From assembly GCA_022497155.1 (NCBI GenBank), contig MU385711.1, forward strand, positions 1,178,001-1,242,000: DNA of 64,000 bases, in the 5' to 3' direction. This document shows positions 11,774 to 24,670 of the stretch, one piece after another. The stretch is from Whalleya microplaca (taxonomy: Eukaryota; Ascomycota; Sordariomycetes; Xylariales; Xylariaceae). Numbering within the stretch: position 1 is the first letter of the stretch; each line of letters starts with the position of its first letter. Under the pieces are notes generated by a model, which searched no databases, was not told where the DNA came from, and worked only from the letters and a program-made list of their open reading frames with translations. The translations under genes were made by a program, and so were the position numbers.

Positions 11774-13572
11774 TGCGGCAGCCTGGGTGTGCTGGACCAA
11801 ACAACTGACTATATAAGCAGCAAGGAGCGTCCTGTTAATACGTAGCTATCCTATGAGATATCAGATAGCCGATCTATCTACCAGCATTGGAATAATCTTG
11901 AAATGGCGATTGCAAACGGTGTGTAGGCAGCGCAAATGCGCCGATATCATAATCCATCGGTAGTTTTGCCATGCCGCGCTGTCCGGCTGAATTGCTAAGC
12001 AGATTAGAAATACGTTCTACTGCACATCTATATTGCAGAAGCATTTACACCATGAGGTTGTAGTCTCTGCGGGGTTCAGGTCTCTGTCGCGAATTGCCTG
12101 AATGGACGTACCGTCTCAACTAGGCCCCTTTTCAATACGAGCCTGGATACTCTAGAGTCTGGTGTACAGGGGACCGCCAAGTGTAGGTTTTTGACACACA
12201 GGGTGAACCTAGTTAGATATTCTGTTTTCTGGTTAACGATTAATAGCTCACACCAAATATCAGTGGTCAGCCCAGACTAGATTTCTAGTTGTTCGAGATG
12301 TTTAGGTCTATGCACCTAGAGATCCACGATGATGGTCAATGCAACAGCGGCAATCCATGGAATCAGTTCACCTAGGCCGGGACGCTGCCTTGAATTTTAT
12401 TATATTGACTTGCAATATCAGTCATACTTAGCTATCCCGCCATAGACATACCATCCAGCTCAATATATGTTGATGATACTTGTAACTCATAGAAAATAGA
12501 CCTACTAATAACAGAAGTTATTCAACATAAGATACCTTTGGCATCAAAGGCGTGGAATACATAATATGTGAGGTTAAAACAGGCTCAGAACCAATCGCTA
12601 GAATAGTACGATTGAGACCCTAGCTTACCTAGCCTTATATCGTTCAACTATTATCTCAACGTGGGCAAATGGAGACTTTCCAATTGAAGGAATGTTTCAA
12701 CCCCGGCCGTGGGTCAGGGGTATACTTCTCGCTTAGTTCAACACTAGACCGTCTTTGGGTTCCCCCCTGAGCTAGTGCATATGGGGCAGGGAATCCTGCA
12801 TGTCAGCATGTTTGTCTGGACTCACGCCGCAGTAGTATCAACTGGACTTCAACCACCATACATATAAGCAAGCATTGAGGAATATGAACTAACAGAATTA
12901 AGAGTTGCACTATGACAATGCCCAACGATCAAGTAGAACCAGCGGTGGGGGATAAGCTCACGACTGAACTCACTTCAGAGAGCGAAATCTATTATCTAAA
13001 AGCTCTCTCTTCGACATAGTACTATAAAGCTTGGCGCTGTCTGAATCTCACGGCTCAATGCGGTACCTACATAAGCGTACATACGGCCCCTCGTAAGCCA
13101 GGATGTTGATGGAACGGGACTCCGAAAAGAGACCCTGTGATGTAACATCGTCATCGAGGCCGGGTGGTGGTGGTTAACGAGAGGGGACCTGCCTGACTCG
13201 TTCAACTCATACGCTAGACATGGTTATCTTCATCCTTAGGCAATCAAGCAGTCAAGGTCATGGGTATCGTGACAGGGCTACCTAGACCCAACAACCCCGA
13301 GCTTGGGGAAGTTGACAGGCCTGACAGGTCGGGGCCACTTGAGATCAAACGGGCATGTTAGAGCTAGTTCTCGCTCAGCCATTGTGATGTACATTCCTAT
13401 ATATGTAACGGTATTTCCACTTGCCTGTATATGTAGTCCTCTGATCTATTTGTGCCTTTCTGTGATACATATTACCGACCTTGTCTATCCTTAACCACCC
13501 GTCGCCGGCCGAAGAAACGGAAAATAGTATATATATATACACTCCTTTTACCACGAGAATAGATATTCCAAG
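11774..13572. other. Intergenic between the oxidoreductase and CFEM genes
   Basis: About 1.8 kb of AT-rich divergent promoter space. No supported gene. A short TA-rich run ends at about 13540, roughly 30 bp before the CFEM start codon, and may act as a TATA-like element; this is a guess. Confidence 0.45.
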
Positions 13573-14124
13573 ATGCAGTTCAAGACCCTCGCCCTCTCGC
13601 TCTTCGTGGCTGTCGCCGCCGCCGACAGCGTCTCGGAGCTCATCTCGCAGATCCCCTCGTGCGCGAAACCGTGCCTGGACGATGCCTCTACCAAAGTCGG
13701 CTGCTCGACGACCGACAACAAGTGCCAATGCAGCAAGATGGACGACCTGACCAAGCAGGCCATCACCTGCGTCTCGACCTCATGCGCGGCCAGCGACCTG
13801 ACCAGTACGTGATCGATTACCGGCGGCGAATCCGCCTGGGAAAAAGGATACTTGACGGTTCGATTTTTGACTGACATGATGTGAACAGAGGTCTCCGAGC
13901 TCTCGGCCAAGATCTGCACCGCTGTTGCGGCCGGCGCCGGAAGCGACACCGCTTCCTCGCTCGTCGCGAGCGCCAGCGGCGCTCTCACTTCTGCTGCCGG
14001 CTCGCTGACTGGTGCTTCCGCTTCCGCGACCGCAACTTCGACCCCGACTGCGAGCCCCGGCGCTGGCAGCCGTGCTGGTGTGGGTATGGGTCTCGCCGCC
14101 GCTATGGCCGCCTTGGCTCTGTGA
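13573..14124 (+). CDS. CFEM-domain GPI-anchored cell-surface protein
   Basis: Secreted fungal CFEM protein of 155 residues in two exons (13573-13804, 13889-14124; 84-nt intron, frame kept). Signal peptide about residues 1-17 (MQFKTLALSLFVAVAAAD). The CFEM domain (about 20-95) has the canonical eight cysteines in order: SCAKPC, VGC, NKCQC, ITC, TSC, ICT. The Asp in the turn before CQC (TTDNKCQC) is at the usual place of the heme-coordinating Asp of Csa2/Rbt5-type proteins. A Ser/Thr/Ala-rich stalk follows, then a short hydrophobic C-terminus after SPGAGSRAG, as expected for GPI anchoring. CFEM proteins act in heme uptake, adhesion, appressorium formation or effector function; this one cannot be assigned to one of these roles. 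Confidence 0.92.
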
Positions 14125-14391
14125 GGCGATGATGGGAACGGGGGGAAGAGGAAAAGAGGGACACGTTCGGCCATGTATTTAATAACGAGTTTTTGGAACG
14201 CAATGATGCCTGAAAGCGTTGCACAATTTTAGTTACTGATTGGGGAGCTCAAAAGTTTGTTGGTCGATGTAAAATTTACCTTCGATCTATATTCTACATT
14301 AAATCGGAACTCTATACGAGTAATAAATATATCGTAATATCCGTGGTGAACTTGCATTCCAGCAGCAGCTATATATGTCCCATCTAGTATA

Positions 14392-15505
14392 TTAGCCAAG
14401 ACCAAACCTTCCCAGTGCCCCGTCCTCACCGCCGTCAAACTGACCTTGCAGCCCGTCAAGTGCAGCAAAATGTACGATGAATTCTTGGCCCTTCTGCCGT
14501 TGCGCTTCCGTCCTTTTCCAGTCCCATTCTGACGGCTCGGCGTCGGCCTGCTCATCCGATACCGCACCGCCGTTGACAGCGTGAGACGGCTGAGCTGCGC
14601 CATTTTCCACAGTGACCCAGCCTCCAGGCCGCTCTGGCAGTAAACCGCTCGCGTCGATCAGGACCGCCGGGTGGACTGTCAGCCGTCCGATCTTGAACAC
14701 GTACTTGCTGATAGCGGTGGCAAAAATCTTCTTCTCCCATTCCTCGGGCTTGCCCTCGGTCTTCCTCGTGGCGCCATAATTGGTCGCGTCCCATGACCGC
14801 GGCTTCACGGCGCCCTTCTGCACGAAGTGCGTGACGATGTACATCCACTTCCGGTCCCAGCTGAGGACGCGCGACCACATCTCGTAGCCCTGGTATGGCT
14901 GGATTTCCTTCTTGAAGCTGCACTGCACGGCGCCGAGCATGACGCTGAACTTCCCCTTCGCCGGACGCAAGGGGTCCGAGGGATCCATCACCAGCTTCGT
15001 CGTAGCGTTGTGTGCGAGTTCGTGACAGCCTCGGGCGAGCAGGTGGCTTACGAGATGGGAACGGCTCACGTCTAGGTCGGAGAAGTACGTCGAGTTCGAC
15101 TTGTGGATATTGTAATCGATTTCGAGCAGCGAAACGCGCGACTCGCTGATCACGGGATGGAAGAGCTTGTCGGGTGTGTGGGTGTGGAATCTGCGGACGA
15201 GGATGTGCGAGATCATGGCGCCCCATACGCGAACCTATATCCGGATCTTCTTAGCAACGTTCCCCAGGTAGCGATGAAGAAGGCCAGGGAGCGGGGGTTC
15301 GTACAGTCCATGCGAACGGCAAGCTCTTCCAGTTAACCAGCACAACGACCAGCGCAACGATGCGGCTCGTCCGGCCGGGGCCCGTGAAGAAGGCTTCAAG
15401 CGCCCCCAACGCGTTGCCCTTGTAGGCACCGTAAGCTATAGCCGGTAGAAGCACTGGTCCGGCGACGCGCACGAGTCTATGCGCTGCGCCTGCGGAGGAT
15501 GCCAT
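14392..15505 (-). CDS. Membrane-anchored thioesterase-fold protein (THEM6-like)
   Basis: Protein of 347 residues from two exons (15305-15505, 14392-15234) split by a 70-nt intron with TTGCTAAG branch site; the join is in phase 0. The N-terminus has two hydrophobic segments (about residues 10-28 and 47-60), so it is probably membrane-anchored. The body has the hot-dog pattern of the fungal thioesterase-like family related to THEM6: LEIDYNIHKSNSTYFSDLD, RSHLVSHLLARG, LGAVQCSFKKEIQPYQGYEM and HFVQKGAVKP. Acyl-CoA thioesterase activity is inferred from fold only; the human relative has no firmly known substrate. The C-terminal 80 residues are less conserved. It lies tail to tail with the CFEM gene (267-bp gap). 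Confidence 0.83.
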
Positions 15506-16488
15506 GATCTACGCTGTCGACTTATACGGAGTTGATGTCGAGGATGACGGCTTACGACCGAAGGCAGTCGTTGTAAGTTGCGCCCAAAGGAAGCCCACAG
15601 CGAATACAAGCAGGGCAACTCCCCACAGTGGGACGAAGCGAAGGTGACACAGCACTGTGCTCGTACACTTTCCGAGGAGGTTGCTGTTCGGCGCAAACGG
15701 CATTCGAGATAACGACGGTAATAACACGAAACGGGGATATCAACAGCTCTTATATTCTCACAAATGAATGAACGTATTGTTTCTATATTATTCTGAGTAA
15801 CAAGAGAAGAGAAGGGAAGAGGCTGCTCAAACCACAGAAGTACTCATGGTTGAGTGAATGGTTAGAGGAAAAGGTATAATTCTAACTCGTTTACGTCCGT
15901 ACCGGTAAGCGGATTGTACATGTACCTAGGCTCTCAACACTGCCGAGGCTTGAACTATTTTTAGATTAGATAAAGGAACGAGCTAAAAATGTCTGGCAAC
16001 TAATCTAAGTCACCTGACCTGATCACGTGCTAGTCCTAGAGTCCCCAGGACTCTGCTGTGACAATGCCGTTTAGAAACAACAGTAATCAACAGTGGGAGC
16101 GTGGATATAACAAAGAGGGGCCTAGACAGAAAATCGGTTTAGGTACTATTAGATGACTCCTCTCTCAGATTAGGATTATATCACAATACATCTCCTTCTC
16201 ACCTAATACCTAGGTAATCGTTCTTTGACACACAACAATCCCACGGTACCTTTCCTTACATCCTTCATACGTGAGCTCTTTCATATCTACGTAAGGAGGC
16301 AACCACACATTCAATACTTTATATCAACTCCTCATATTGGCGGTAACCCCCGGCTACCTTGTGTCCATTGTTATACATACAAGGAAGACCTGGAGCAACT
16401 GAGCAACAAGGCTTGTGTCATTGGCCCTGTGCTGTTTTAGCAGTGTTGTTTTGAACCAAGAATTCCCTGACTGCTAACACAACCTGGA
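15506..16488. other. Intergenic, no confident gene
   Basis: Several short open frames but no recognisable domain. One exact copy of the palindrome TACCTAGGTA lies at 16207-16216. Confidence 0.45.
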
Positions 16489-16596
16489 TATGGGGAGTAC
16501 CACGAGGCAGTATTGAGGCAGAAGTACAATGACCCGGCAAAACTCAAGATCTTGTTGGATAGTGTATGTGGCTAGGGAAAGTATAAAGTGAAGGTA
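16489..16596 (+). pseudogene. Possible relic of a short coding exon
   Basis: A plus-strand frame reads YGEYHEAVLRQKYND followed by PAKLKILLDS, ends at a TAG (16573-16575), and then continues in the same frame as GKYKVK. The stop inside an otherwise protein-like stretch, with a CTAAC sequence just upstream at 16473, looks like a decayed exon of a small fungal protein. The family is not recognised. Low confidence; chance is possible. Confidence 0.2.
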
Positions 16597-17054
16597 AACA
16601 CCATATTTTCTGAGGTGTTAGTTTCGACTACTATCTACTACCTATATAGAATAAAGCCAGCCGGTACATCATGCAATTACCAGGACCATTGAATAGGGCA
16701 AATGGAGCTTGTGTTATTTCCGTGATTAATACTAAGAATATCTAACCCCTTAGGGCCAAATATCCGAGATGGAGAGCCGGATTCGCTGTCATTACAACAA
16801 TTGAGATTGCCCAAACGAACTAAATAGAAAACCGAGTCATCGATAAGTTCAGAATCAAGTTGTATAGCTGTGAGAGTTGGCACAGATTCTAAGATCAGGA
16901 AGTGTCAAATGGACATACCACCAACATATATACTTGTCGGACGTTAGGGAAATGAAACTATCAAAGGAATCAAGACCTTAATGTCGCATGCTGCAAAGTC
17001 CCGACATTGATGTTATTAAATGCCGAATACCACCACGAAAGTCTTCAAGGAACC
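16597..17054. other. Intergenic, no gene seen
   Basis: AT-rich spacer at the 3' end of the zinc-finger/kinase gene. Confidence 0.45.
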
Positions 17055-20000
17055 TCAGGGATCCCCCTTCGCCGTTAAGTAGAAGCTTTCATCCATTTCA
17101 CATGCGTCTCGAAGTGTGGCCATCTTCCTGATGAGTTGTAGTATATGGATTCTTTTGACACGATCTGGTTCAAGCATATCGTCTCTTATTATCTCAAGGA
17201 GTTGGTGCAGGTACCAGCTGCAGTCTTTGTGCCGCTGAAGCTTATTTATCCATGCTGTCACGCTAGGTTTCAGTGATGGTAGCTGTTTCTTACTACCTGT
17301 GTCTGGAGTTATGGTGAAGAAAGTGTCCGCGCGAAAATCGTGAATGTCTTGGGCGAACCTCTTCTCTGGAAAGGTGTCCAAGACGCTCTCGCGGCCTTCC
17401 AAGAACCAGGTAACGTATTCGAGGAATACGCACCCAAGACTGAAGATATCCGATGCACGTGAGATCATGCCATCAGATAAGTCGAACTCTGGAGCTCTAT
17501 AAGTCGCTGTCCAGGTGAGACTTTTTGGGTCCTGCTTTGATCGGGACACCTGGGTGTGTAGTCTTCCCAATCCAAAATCTGACAGGGCTAGGACACCCAA
17601 ATCATTCAAACTTGAAGATTGATTTGGTTGGAACCACAGGAAGTTATCTGGCTTTATGTCTCCATGCCGCCCATACAGATCCTGAACATCAATTTTATGG
17701 CCATGTAGCTCCCTTTCGAGCATACTCTGATCCATGGATTTCAAAGTTTCCAGGCGCTCGTTGTGTACGCACTGGAGCGCTGAACTGATCTTATGAAATT
17801 GCTGGGACATCCATCTGCAATGACTTTTCTGCCCAACTAAGTGTTGGTTTCTCCTCCAGAAATCGGCAAGACTTCCTTCTGGCCAATCGAAAAGGAGATA
17901 GTAAGTCGAACCCTGGACCGCAGGAGCTGGCACTTCAAAAGTCGCTAGAAGTTGAATCACGTGCTTTTCCGCTTCCTTGCCAGAGGAGTTATCCATAGTG
18001 AATAACAGGGATGAGATCTCCATGTTGAAGTTATCGCGGTTGTGGGAGGTAAGTCTCTTCAATGCGAAAAACCCGTCCGGATGAGAAATCTATGAAAGTC
18101 TCCCGTCAGCTTCAATGCCATGAAATGAAGTCGAGAACGTACCTTGCGGCCTCCAAAATCGTAATGGCTTCTGTCTATTTTGATCTTATAAACCTCACTA
18201 TAACCTCCGTATGGGATATAATTCATCTGAGACGTTTCATGCTTTTTTGTTTTCTCACTGGACTGCATTGGAAAGACATCACCGAGGTCCAGAAGGTAGT
18301 GTGGGTGTATCTTCGTGTTGAACTTGACGTACAGAGCAACCAAACTATAGGACCACGAAGTGAATTGCTGTCGGTAAGCAGGTCGTCGAGAAACCCCATT
18401 GATGATGCGGTGGTGAACCCCATGATACCGGCAATACAGCCTATAGCCAGGGGGGCCTGATATATGCAGTGGAAGACATCGATCATCCATTCCATCATCC
18501 ATGATTTCCGGAAGATCTTCTAAACACCCCATTGCAATAAGGACGGCCAATAATTTTCGACGTGGAGATGGCCCAAAACATATCTCTTCTGTCAATCTAT
18601 CCTTGTCTGAAAATTCTCGGAACCATGGACCGCTCACAATAATTCGAACCCTCTCGGGCGTGATAATTCTTGGGAGTTTATTTCTCGGTACGTATCCCTT
18701 GGTTGAATCTAGAGCACTAGCGACTTTTGCATAATCAAGCTCTAGTTCTATGGTTTTCACAAGGGCGGAAGCATCAAACGATATTGAGTTGTATGTCTTG
18801 GATTGAAGACGTTGTTGGGAGGCATAATCATTAGTAGGATCAAACTCCTCACCTCGGGATGAGATCTGTCGAACCCTTTCTGGATCGTCTAACCCAAGCC
18901 GTAGGCGGTATAGAGGGTGAGCACGATAGGAATAGGATCTCCGATTAGATGAACTGACCTGTAGAGAAACATCCCCCGTATCATCTGAGTGGGAAGGATA
19001 GGTGATGTCGACATCACGTTGCGCGGTAGAAGAGGCTGCATTAGAAGCATTAGGCGGAGGGGACAAGAGTTGTCTTAAAGACTCGATATTGTCTACGTGG
19101 TATTGAGCAAAAGCAAGTGCTTTGAGATTCTTATCCTCAAGTTGTGTGAGCCCTTCGAGTGGCTCAAAATGAGTTTCGATATACCCAGTTTCTCTGTCTA
19201 AGTTCAATCGATCTTCTGGCGTAGGCATGGATAGTTCGTGGTTTACCGTCACCTCGTCAAAAATAGGAGGTGGTAACGAGTCTCTTGACACTTGACTGTT
19301 GACCTGTGACTCGTCTTCTGGAAAGTCGTTTATTGACGATACATCTGGATCGTCTGGCCACGGCAACGAGCGCCAAGCAAAAACTCGTAGGTGGTGACCG
19401 ACGTGTTCTTCAAGATTCTCGACTGTTTCCAAAGAACACAATGGACAATATGTGAGAGGAGTGGCAGGCTGAGCACTAATTTTGATAATGGAAGAAAGCT
19501 GGTCCTCTGAGAAGGTACCGGCATGATCGATCTTCATATGTTCTTCAAGCTTTTCAGGTTCGTCGTACACTAGTGGCTCTTCATGGTTTATATCGAGGCA
19601 TTGCCATTCTGTTCGATGTTGAGTTGTCATATGCGATAACCATTCCTTGCTCGACGAATAAATCTGACATGATCTATTGCAATGCTCATGGACGCAGATA
19701 TACGGGTTTAGGTCCTGCTTGACATGTTTCCTATTGCTAAGTCAGACGTGGATGTGTATGCGTATGTACGAGTTATGGTAAAGCGCAAAGCGAACCCGGT
19801 AATCAAGATGTGATAACACTTACGCCCAAGTCTCGTTATTGGATGCTACGCTCTCCGGCAGGATCAAATAACAGTAAGGACACGTAACATCTTTTGTCTC
19901 GCTCTTCGACATGGGACGAGGGGGGACAAGATCTTGTTCTTCCATGTTCCGGGGAGTACATATCGCTGTAGAAAGGGGCTGCCCTGCCTTTTGGTAAGTA

Positions 20001-20916
20001 CTTTGGCGCACTGTAGTTGCAATCCTGTTATGTTGAGGTGTCATAGTCTGTTCTGGGGGAGCTAAGCTTTTTGATACTTGTAAAGGATATGTTTTCTTTG
20101 ATGAGGATGGTTTTGAGGATTTTCTAAGTGTTTCTGCTGAGTTGGCGGTATACTGAACTGGTGGTATATCCCATTTCTCGTGGCGTGATCTCCTATACAA
20201 AACTTGGAAGTGGCGTGTGATCATTGTCTCGATTAGCCTATTGGTCATAAAATCTTCTCTACCTTTGAGATCACGGTTGATAAGGAATTCGAAGTATGTC
20301 TTTAGGTTTTCACGATAAGCCTCTGTGGCTGCTTCTGATTCTTGACCTTTAGAATCCGGTAATAGGAAGTCCTTGGCTCGTTTGTTCTGATTCACGAGGC
20401 TGGCTTTTCTGACCAAGTTCGAAAGTCTATGCAACCAGTCAATGCTCTCGTGGATAGACTGCAAGATCCTAGTCAAAGTCCAATTTTCGAAGTAGTCTTT
20501 TTCCGAAGTCAAATCAATGTTACGTTCACCGTCGTCTGCCATGACGTCGCTCGTAGTCCGTCCTTCGCGAACTTGTAAATAAGCCTCTGTTAGTTTTGAA
20601 AATTACTCAGATATCGCCGATCGTGTATGAATCACATACGTTGACAAAGTCGGCGCTCAATTTTATCTAACTGAATTGAAAACAGTTCTTGGACGTCGGC
20701 GAGATATCTGATTCGGAAGTCCAACGACATTTGGTAGTCTGCGAATACGCCAATGTTGAAGGCCCACAGCTTGAAGCGAGAAAGACCGTCTTGAAGACTG
20801 TTTCCCATACGATTGGCCTCGCTAGGTTTTAAATCCCAGCTTGTGTCGATGTTATGGTGGAAAAGATCGAGGCATCGCTTTGAGCGCTTGCCAATGGTCG
20901 TTAATTTTGCCGCCAT
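17055..20916 (-). CDS. C2H2 zinc-finger / protein-kinase fusion, NLR-like fungal protein
   Basis: Large four-exon gene (about 20640-20916, 19824-20586, 18143-19730, 17055-18089), about 1220 residues. The 5' edge of exon 2 could be 15 nt further in. Order of parts: an N-terminal helical domain (about 1-90, with FKLWAFNIGVFADYQMSLDF) of the type heading many fungal STAND proteins; a long linker; a fungal-specific C2H2 block (about 330-470) with CPYC, then YICVHEHC, EWLSHM, WQC, CPLC and HVGHHL; a second linker; and a C-terminal protein kinase (about 850-1190). Kinase motifs: glycine loop YGGYSEVY, FALKRL (VAIK lysine), HGDIKPDN (catalytic loop), DFG in SDFGLGR, and YRAPEF. All catalytic residues are present, but HRD is HGD, so it is a non-RD kinase. 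It is divergent from the protease gene. A signalling role in allorecognition or defence is inferred from architecture and neighbours. Confidence 0.8.
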
Positions 20917-21338
20917 AGCGATTATTGAAAGCTTGGATACGTCTATATTTACGTAGTTGGGGAACTAATCTAACGCCTTATGAAAGATTGGAATAGTGTG
21001 TGATGAGTACACCCGGTCGAAGCTCGGCTTATGGTTATATGTATGGATAACTATGGGAAATGCTGTGTATTGGTAGACGTGTTCTCCGCGCGGAGACTTG
21101 CTCGGAGAAACTGAAGTCCGACTTACTGCAATTGTGTACCTATGCACGACAGTCTGGTAGGACTTTTGATACTGGCCTGTTATTGTAGCATGTTTCCCTT
21201 GGACATACTTTTTCGTTTGCACTCTGTTGTTCAGCCTTGAATCATCTCGTCCCAGCAAGAGCACTGTTTAGTGCAAATCAACTTGTCGCAAGGTCCATTT
21301 CTACGGACTGTATCTGTTTAGGTTATGGTATTATCCCG
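20917..21338. promoter_or_regulatory. Shared divergent promoter region
   Basis: The only spacer, about 420 bp, between the kinase gene (minus) and the S8 protease gene (plus). Both transcripts must start within or close to it, so co-regulation is plausible. No specific binding site was recognised. The protease frame stays open upstream of its first ATG to 21237 without another ATG. Confidence 0.5.
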
Positions 21339-24300
21339 ATGGGAACCGTATTTAGTAACTTAGTGACCACGAGCGCTCCAGAGACAATCAACCGTCTCAA
21401 TCTAGTGACCAGGAGCGCTTCAGAGACAACCAACCACCTCAATCTAGTATTAGTCGTTCTCCCCCTAGTGAGAAAATTAACCAGAAAGCTGGAAATGATT
21501 AGTAATAAGGACGATCTGAGACGCGACTACTTGGTCGATTTCCAAACTTCGGCTGGTGTTCTTCAACATCACCTTGAAATGATCGAGGAGGATAGCGTCA
21601 AGGAGGATGGCGTCATCGAGTCATACAATCACCAGATAACTCAACTAGCTGCCTGCCTTGAGGAGGTTTTCAGCATTCGGATTATCAATCCCAGTCAAGA
21701 GGTCGATGTCGCGGAATTCGAATAACTAATAATTGCCACTAACGAGATTGTAGATGTCCGAGTACCCCCGACTTAAGCTGATCGCCTCGACTCCAAACGT
21801 TTTAGACCTTGGCATAGAGTATCTGTTTCATCCCGCAGCTTGGGAGGATTGGCAATGTTGGGATAAACTACGATGCCGCCTCGAGGAGCTTACCGACGAT
21901 CTACAGCGACACGGAAATAACGTAGACGAGACGATAGAGATCAAGTTATTTCCAATTCTTCGAGAACCAGATGACGACGTATATGCTTTGATTGGTGGGG
22001 TGGTTGGTGCAATAATGCCTTGCAAATGCCATCCGGGGTCTGAGCAAGCCCTCAGGGTCCGTATGGGGACGTACAAGGAAGGAAAGCCCAAGCCCAAGCC
22101 CAAGTCCTTATGTGTCTTGCTCGCAGAAGACGAATCGCTGAGGCAGTGGCATGAAATTGTCATCCATGGCGAGTCGAGGTATCATTACACTTCATGTTTT
22201 CATCGTTATTATTGTTAGCCACTCCTGCTGATGTAATTGTCTAGACGAACAGCCGAACTCTCAATGGGCGGTATGGAACATTGCAATCCAGACAGATCAG
22301 GATATATTCCGTGCCTGCACAGTGCCTTAGGGGCATATACCACACCGCAACTCTTGCACATAGACCTTCATGATGATGCCCTATACCGTTCTGGCGAGTT
22401 TCAATCCTATATAAGCCCGGTTCAACCGGAATTCTTAAAGGAACATATCAGCCTAAAGGATTTCCTGTCCGGAGAAAAAGAATGGCTCCCAGAATCTAAA
22501 TGGGCTCTTGCCGTAATTCTTGCTTATAGTCTTCTCTACCTCTGCGCTGAGCATCCGCCAAAAGGGTGGCGGAAGCAGGAAAACATCTTTTTCGAGAACA
22601 TCCTTCTCTTCAAGAATGAGACCGATATCCTCCTGCAACCATTTATTAAACCATCACAACTGAAACAATACAAACCGGCAACTGACAAGGTGTTTAGGAG
22701 TTACGAACATCCAGAGATACTGGAGTTTGGAGTCATTCTCCTACAAATTCAACTAGGAGAGAAGCTCCAATTTCGAGATATTGTGGACAGTAACGATCTT
22801 CTCTCACGTGCTTCACAGTCCTTTAATGATAAAAAGTATCAAATTGAGTCGCTCCCGTACCGCAAAGTGATTGAAACATGCCTGTCGCCAAATATCTTTA
22901 ATAGAACAGGGAGTGACGATCGAAAGCTGCGATCCCTGCTGTACCAGAAGATCATTCGACCGCTCGAGAAAAACCTGGCAGTGCTTTATGACCACCTGAA
23001 AATCAATGATCTAGATAGAGAAGCAGCAAAGCGGTGTATAATTTCGATACCTTCGTCGTACTCTGTATCACCTCTTACAGATAGCAATCACTCTGTGCAA
23101 CACCGAAAGAACGGCCCACACATTACACATCATAACTACGATACAATTACTCCACTACAGCTTGCAAGTTGCACCGAAGCTAGCCTAGCAACAACGAGGG
23201 ATATTTCGTGCGAATCACCTAGCCCTTTCGCGATGCTATTTGATGCGAGGAAAGCTACTGAGGTTGAGATGTAGGCATTGTCAATTCCCTGAATAGTAGA
23301 GATCAACTCTTGACTAATAATTCTAGCAGCATTAAATGGGATGAGTGGCTTAAGGAATTCAAGCACTTTCGACAACGCATCCTTCCAGATGCGGTAGACC
23401 CGAAGAATCAACAACGAGTCCCGGTTACAGTTATCGACACCGGTATTGACGGATCTCACCCCTTTATCCAGTCGAAGGGGTGGAAAAGTTACGATAAGAA
23501 TGCCGTCAATAACCATCTCTTTTGCGATTTTGCTGAGCCAGATCTACTCCACGATAAACACGCTCCCATTGACGAAGATGGCCACGGCACATTCATTGCC
23601 GGTCTTTTGCTTCAATTGGCGCCAGATATCGAATTATCTGTTGCAAGAATCGGCAAAACCCGATCGACAATACAGAATGACGCTCAAATAGATGAGAAGG
23701 TTGCACGTGTAAGAACCCCCGATCCTTTCATGACTACCAAATGTTAATCGTTAGGTATGCTTTCCTCGACGCACAGGCTATTGAACATGCCGTTACTACG
23801 TGGAGGACCCACATAATTTCATTATCGTTTGGTTGCGAGGATATATCATACAAGATTCGCGACGCTATCGAGGAAGCCCTGAAAAACGACGTCATCATCT
23901 TAGCGGCTACTGGCAACTCGGGCAATCTTAAAGACATAGCGTATCCGGCAAGAGAGCCAGGTGTTTTCCAAATATATGCTACCGATGGATTCGGAAATAA
24001 GACTAACTTTAGCGCCCATTCCGATGGCCGCGATGACCAATACTTTATCATGGGCTCCGGCGTTTTGTCAACGTGGCCATCAAGCCTTCGGGCGCAAGCT
24101 GAATCCGCCGGTACAGTCGTAGGCTGCAATAATCGTAGTAATGGGCACAATCACTCGGAAAATGGATGTGGTGTATGGACGGCGATGTCCGGGACGTCGT
24201 TTGCCACCCCTATCGCCGCGGCCCTGGTGGCTACTATCTACCAGTTCTATGAAGCGAACAAGGCAATTGCCTCAAAAGTTGTACTCAGTGCTGAAAGTGA

Positions 24301-24535
24301 GAGCAGATTTAAGACTCCCAAGGCTATGAAAATCATCCTTCTGCAAATGAGCATAAAAACATCCGCGGATCGATACAACGTTCTTCAGCCAGCGAGGGGA
24401 GAAGGCAATCTTTTCAAGTTTAAACCGCACCAAAATCAAGGACCGACTGATGCACCCGCCCGAAACATGGCCGGTGAAACAGCAATCCAGTTCTTTTCAT
24501 CTCGACTTTCTCAAATTCTCGTGGACAAGCTATGA
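21339..24535 (+). CDS. DUF7580 - subtilisin-like (S8) serine protease
   Basis: Five exons: 21339-21701 (donor uncertain), 21754-22178, 22245-23270, 23327-23708 and 23777-24535; about 984 residues, in frame throughout. Residues about 30-560 match the fungal DUF7580 pattern: a helical N-terminus and a core with KWALAVILAYSLLYL, ENIFFENILLF and EILEFGVILLQIQLGEKL. Residues about 625-984 form a peptidase S8 domain with an intact catalytic set: Asp in TVIDTGIDG, His in EDGHGTFIAG, oxyanion Asn in AATGNSG, Ser in MSGTSFATP. There is no signal peptide, so it should act in the cytosol. S8 domains on such N-termini occur in fungal NLR-like and allorecognition proteins, and in Podospora the protease HET-Q2 cleaves the gasdermin HET-Q1. 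Here the convergent next gene resembles a gasdermin, 135 bp away. Weak points: the first intron uses a poor GTCGAT donor, and the start is unproven. Confidence 0.82.
21360..21443 (+). repeat. Tandem 42-bp repeat inside protease exon 1
   Basis: Two adjacent 42-bp units (21360-21401 and 21402-21443) encode 14-residue repeats LVTTSAPETINRLN and LVTRSASETTNHLN, near the start of the predicted protease. Recent duplication is suggested by high nucleotide identity. Confidence 0.8.
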
Positions 24536-24670
24536 ATACTATTTCTGCTAGCTATAGATTCAGGGTGTCAAGCAACTGTACATGCCAGGTCAATGCCAGA
24601 TCATTATGAAACTCATTGGTTCATATACTCCCTATATAGGATATAGCTTGTACTGCTGTCAAAGCATCTA

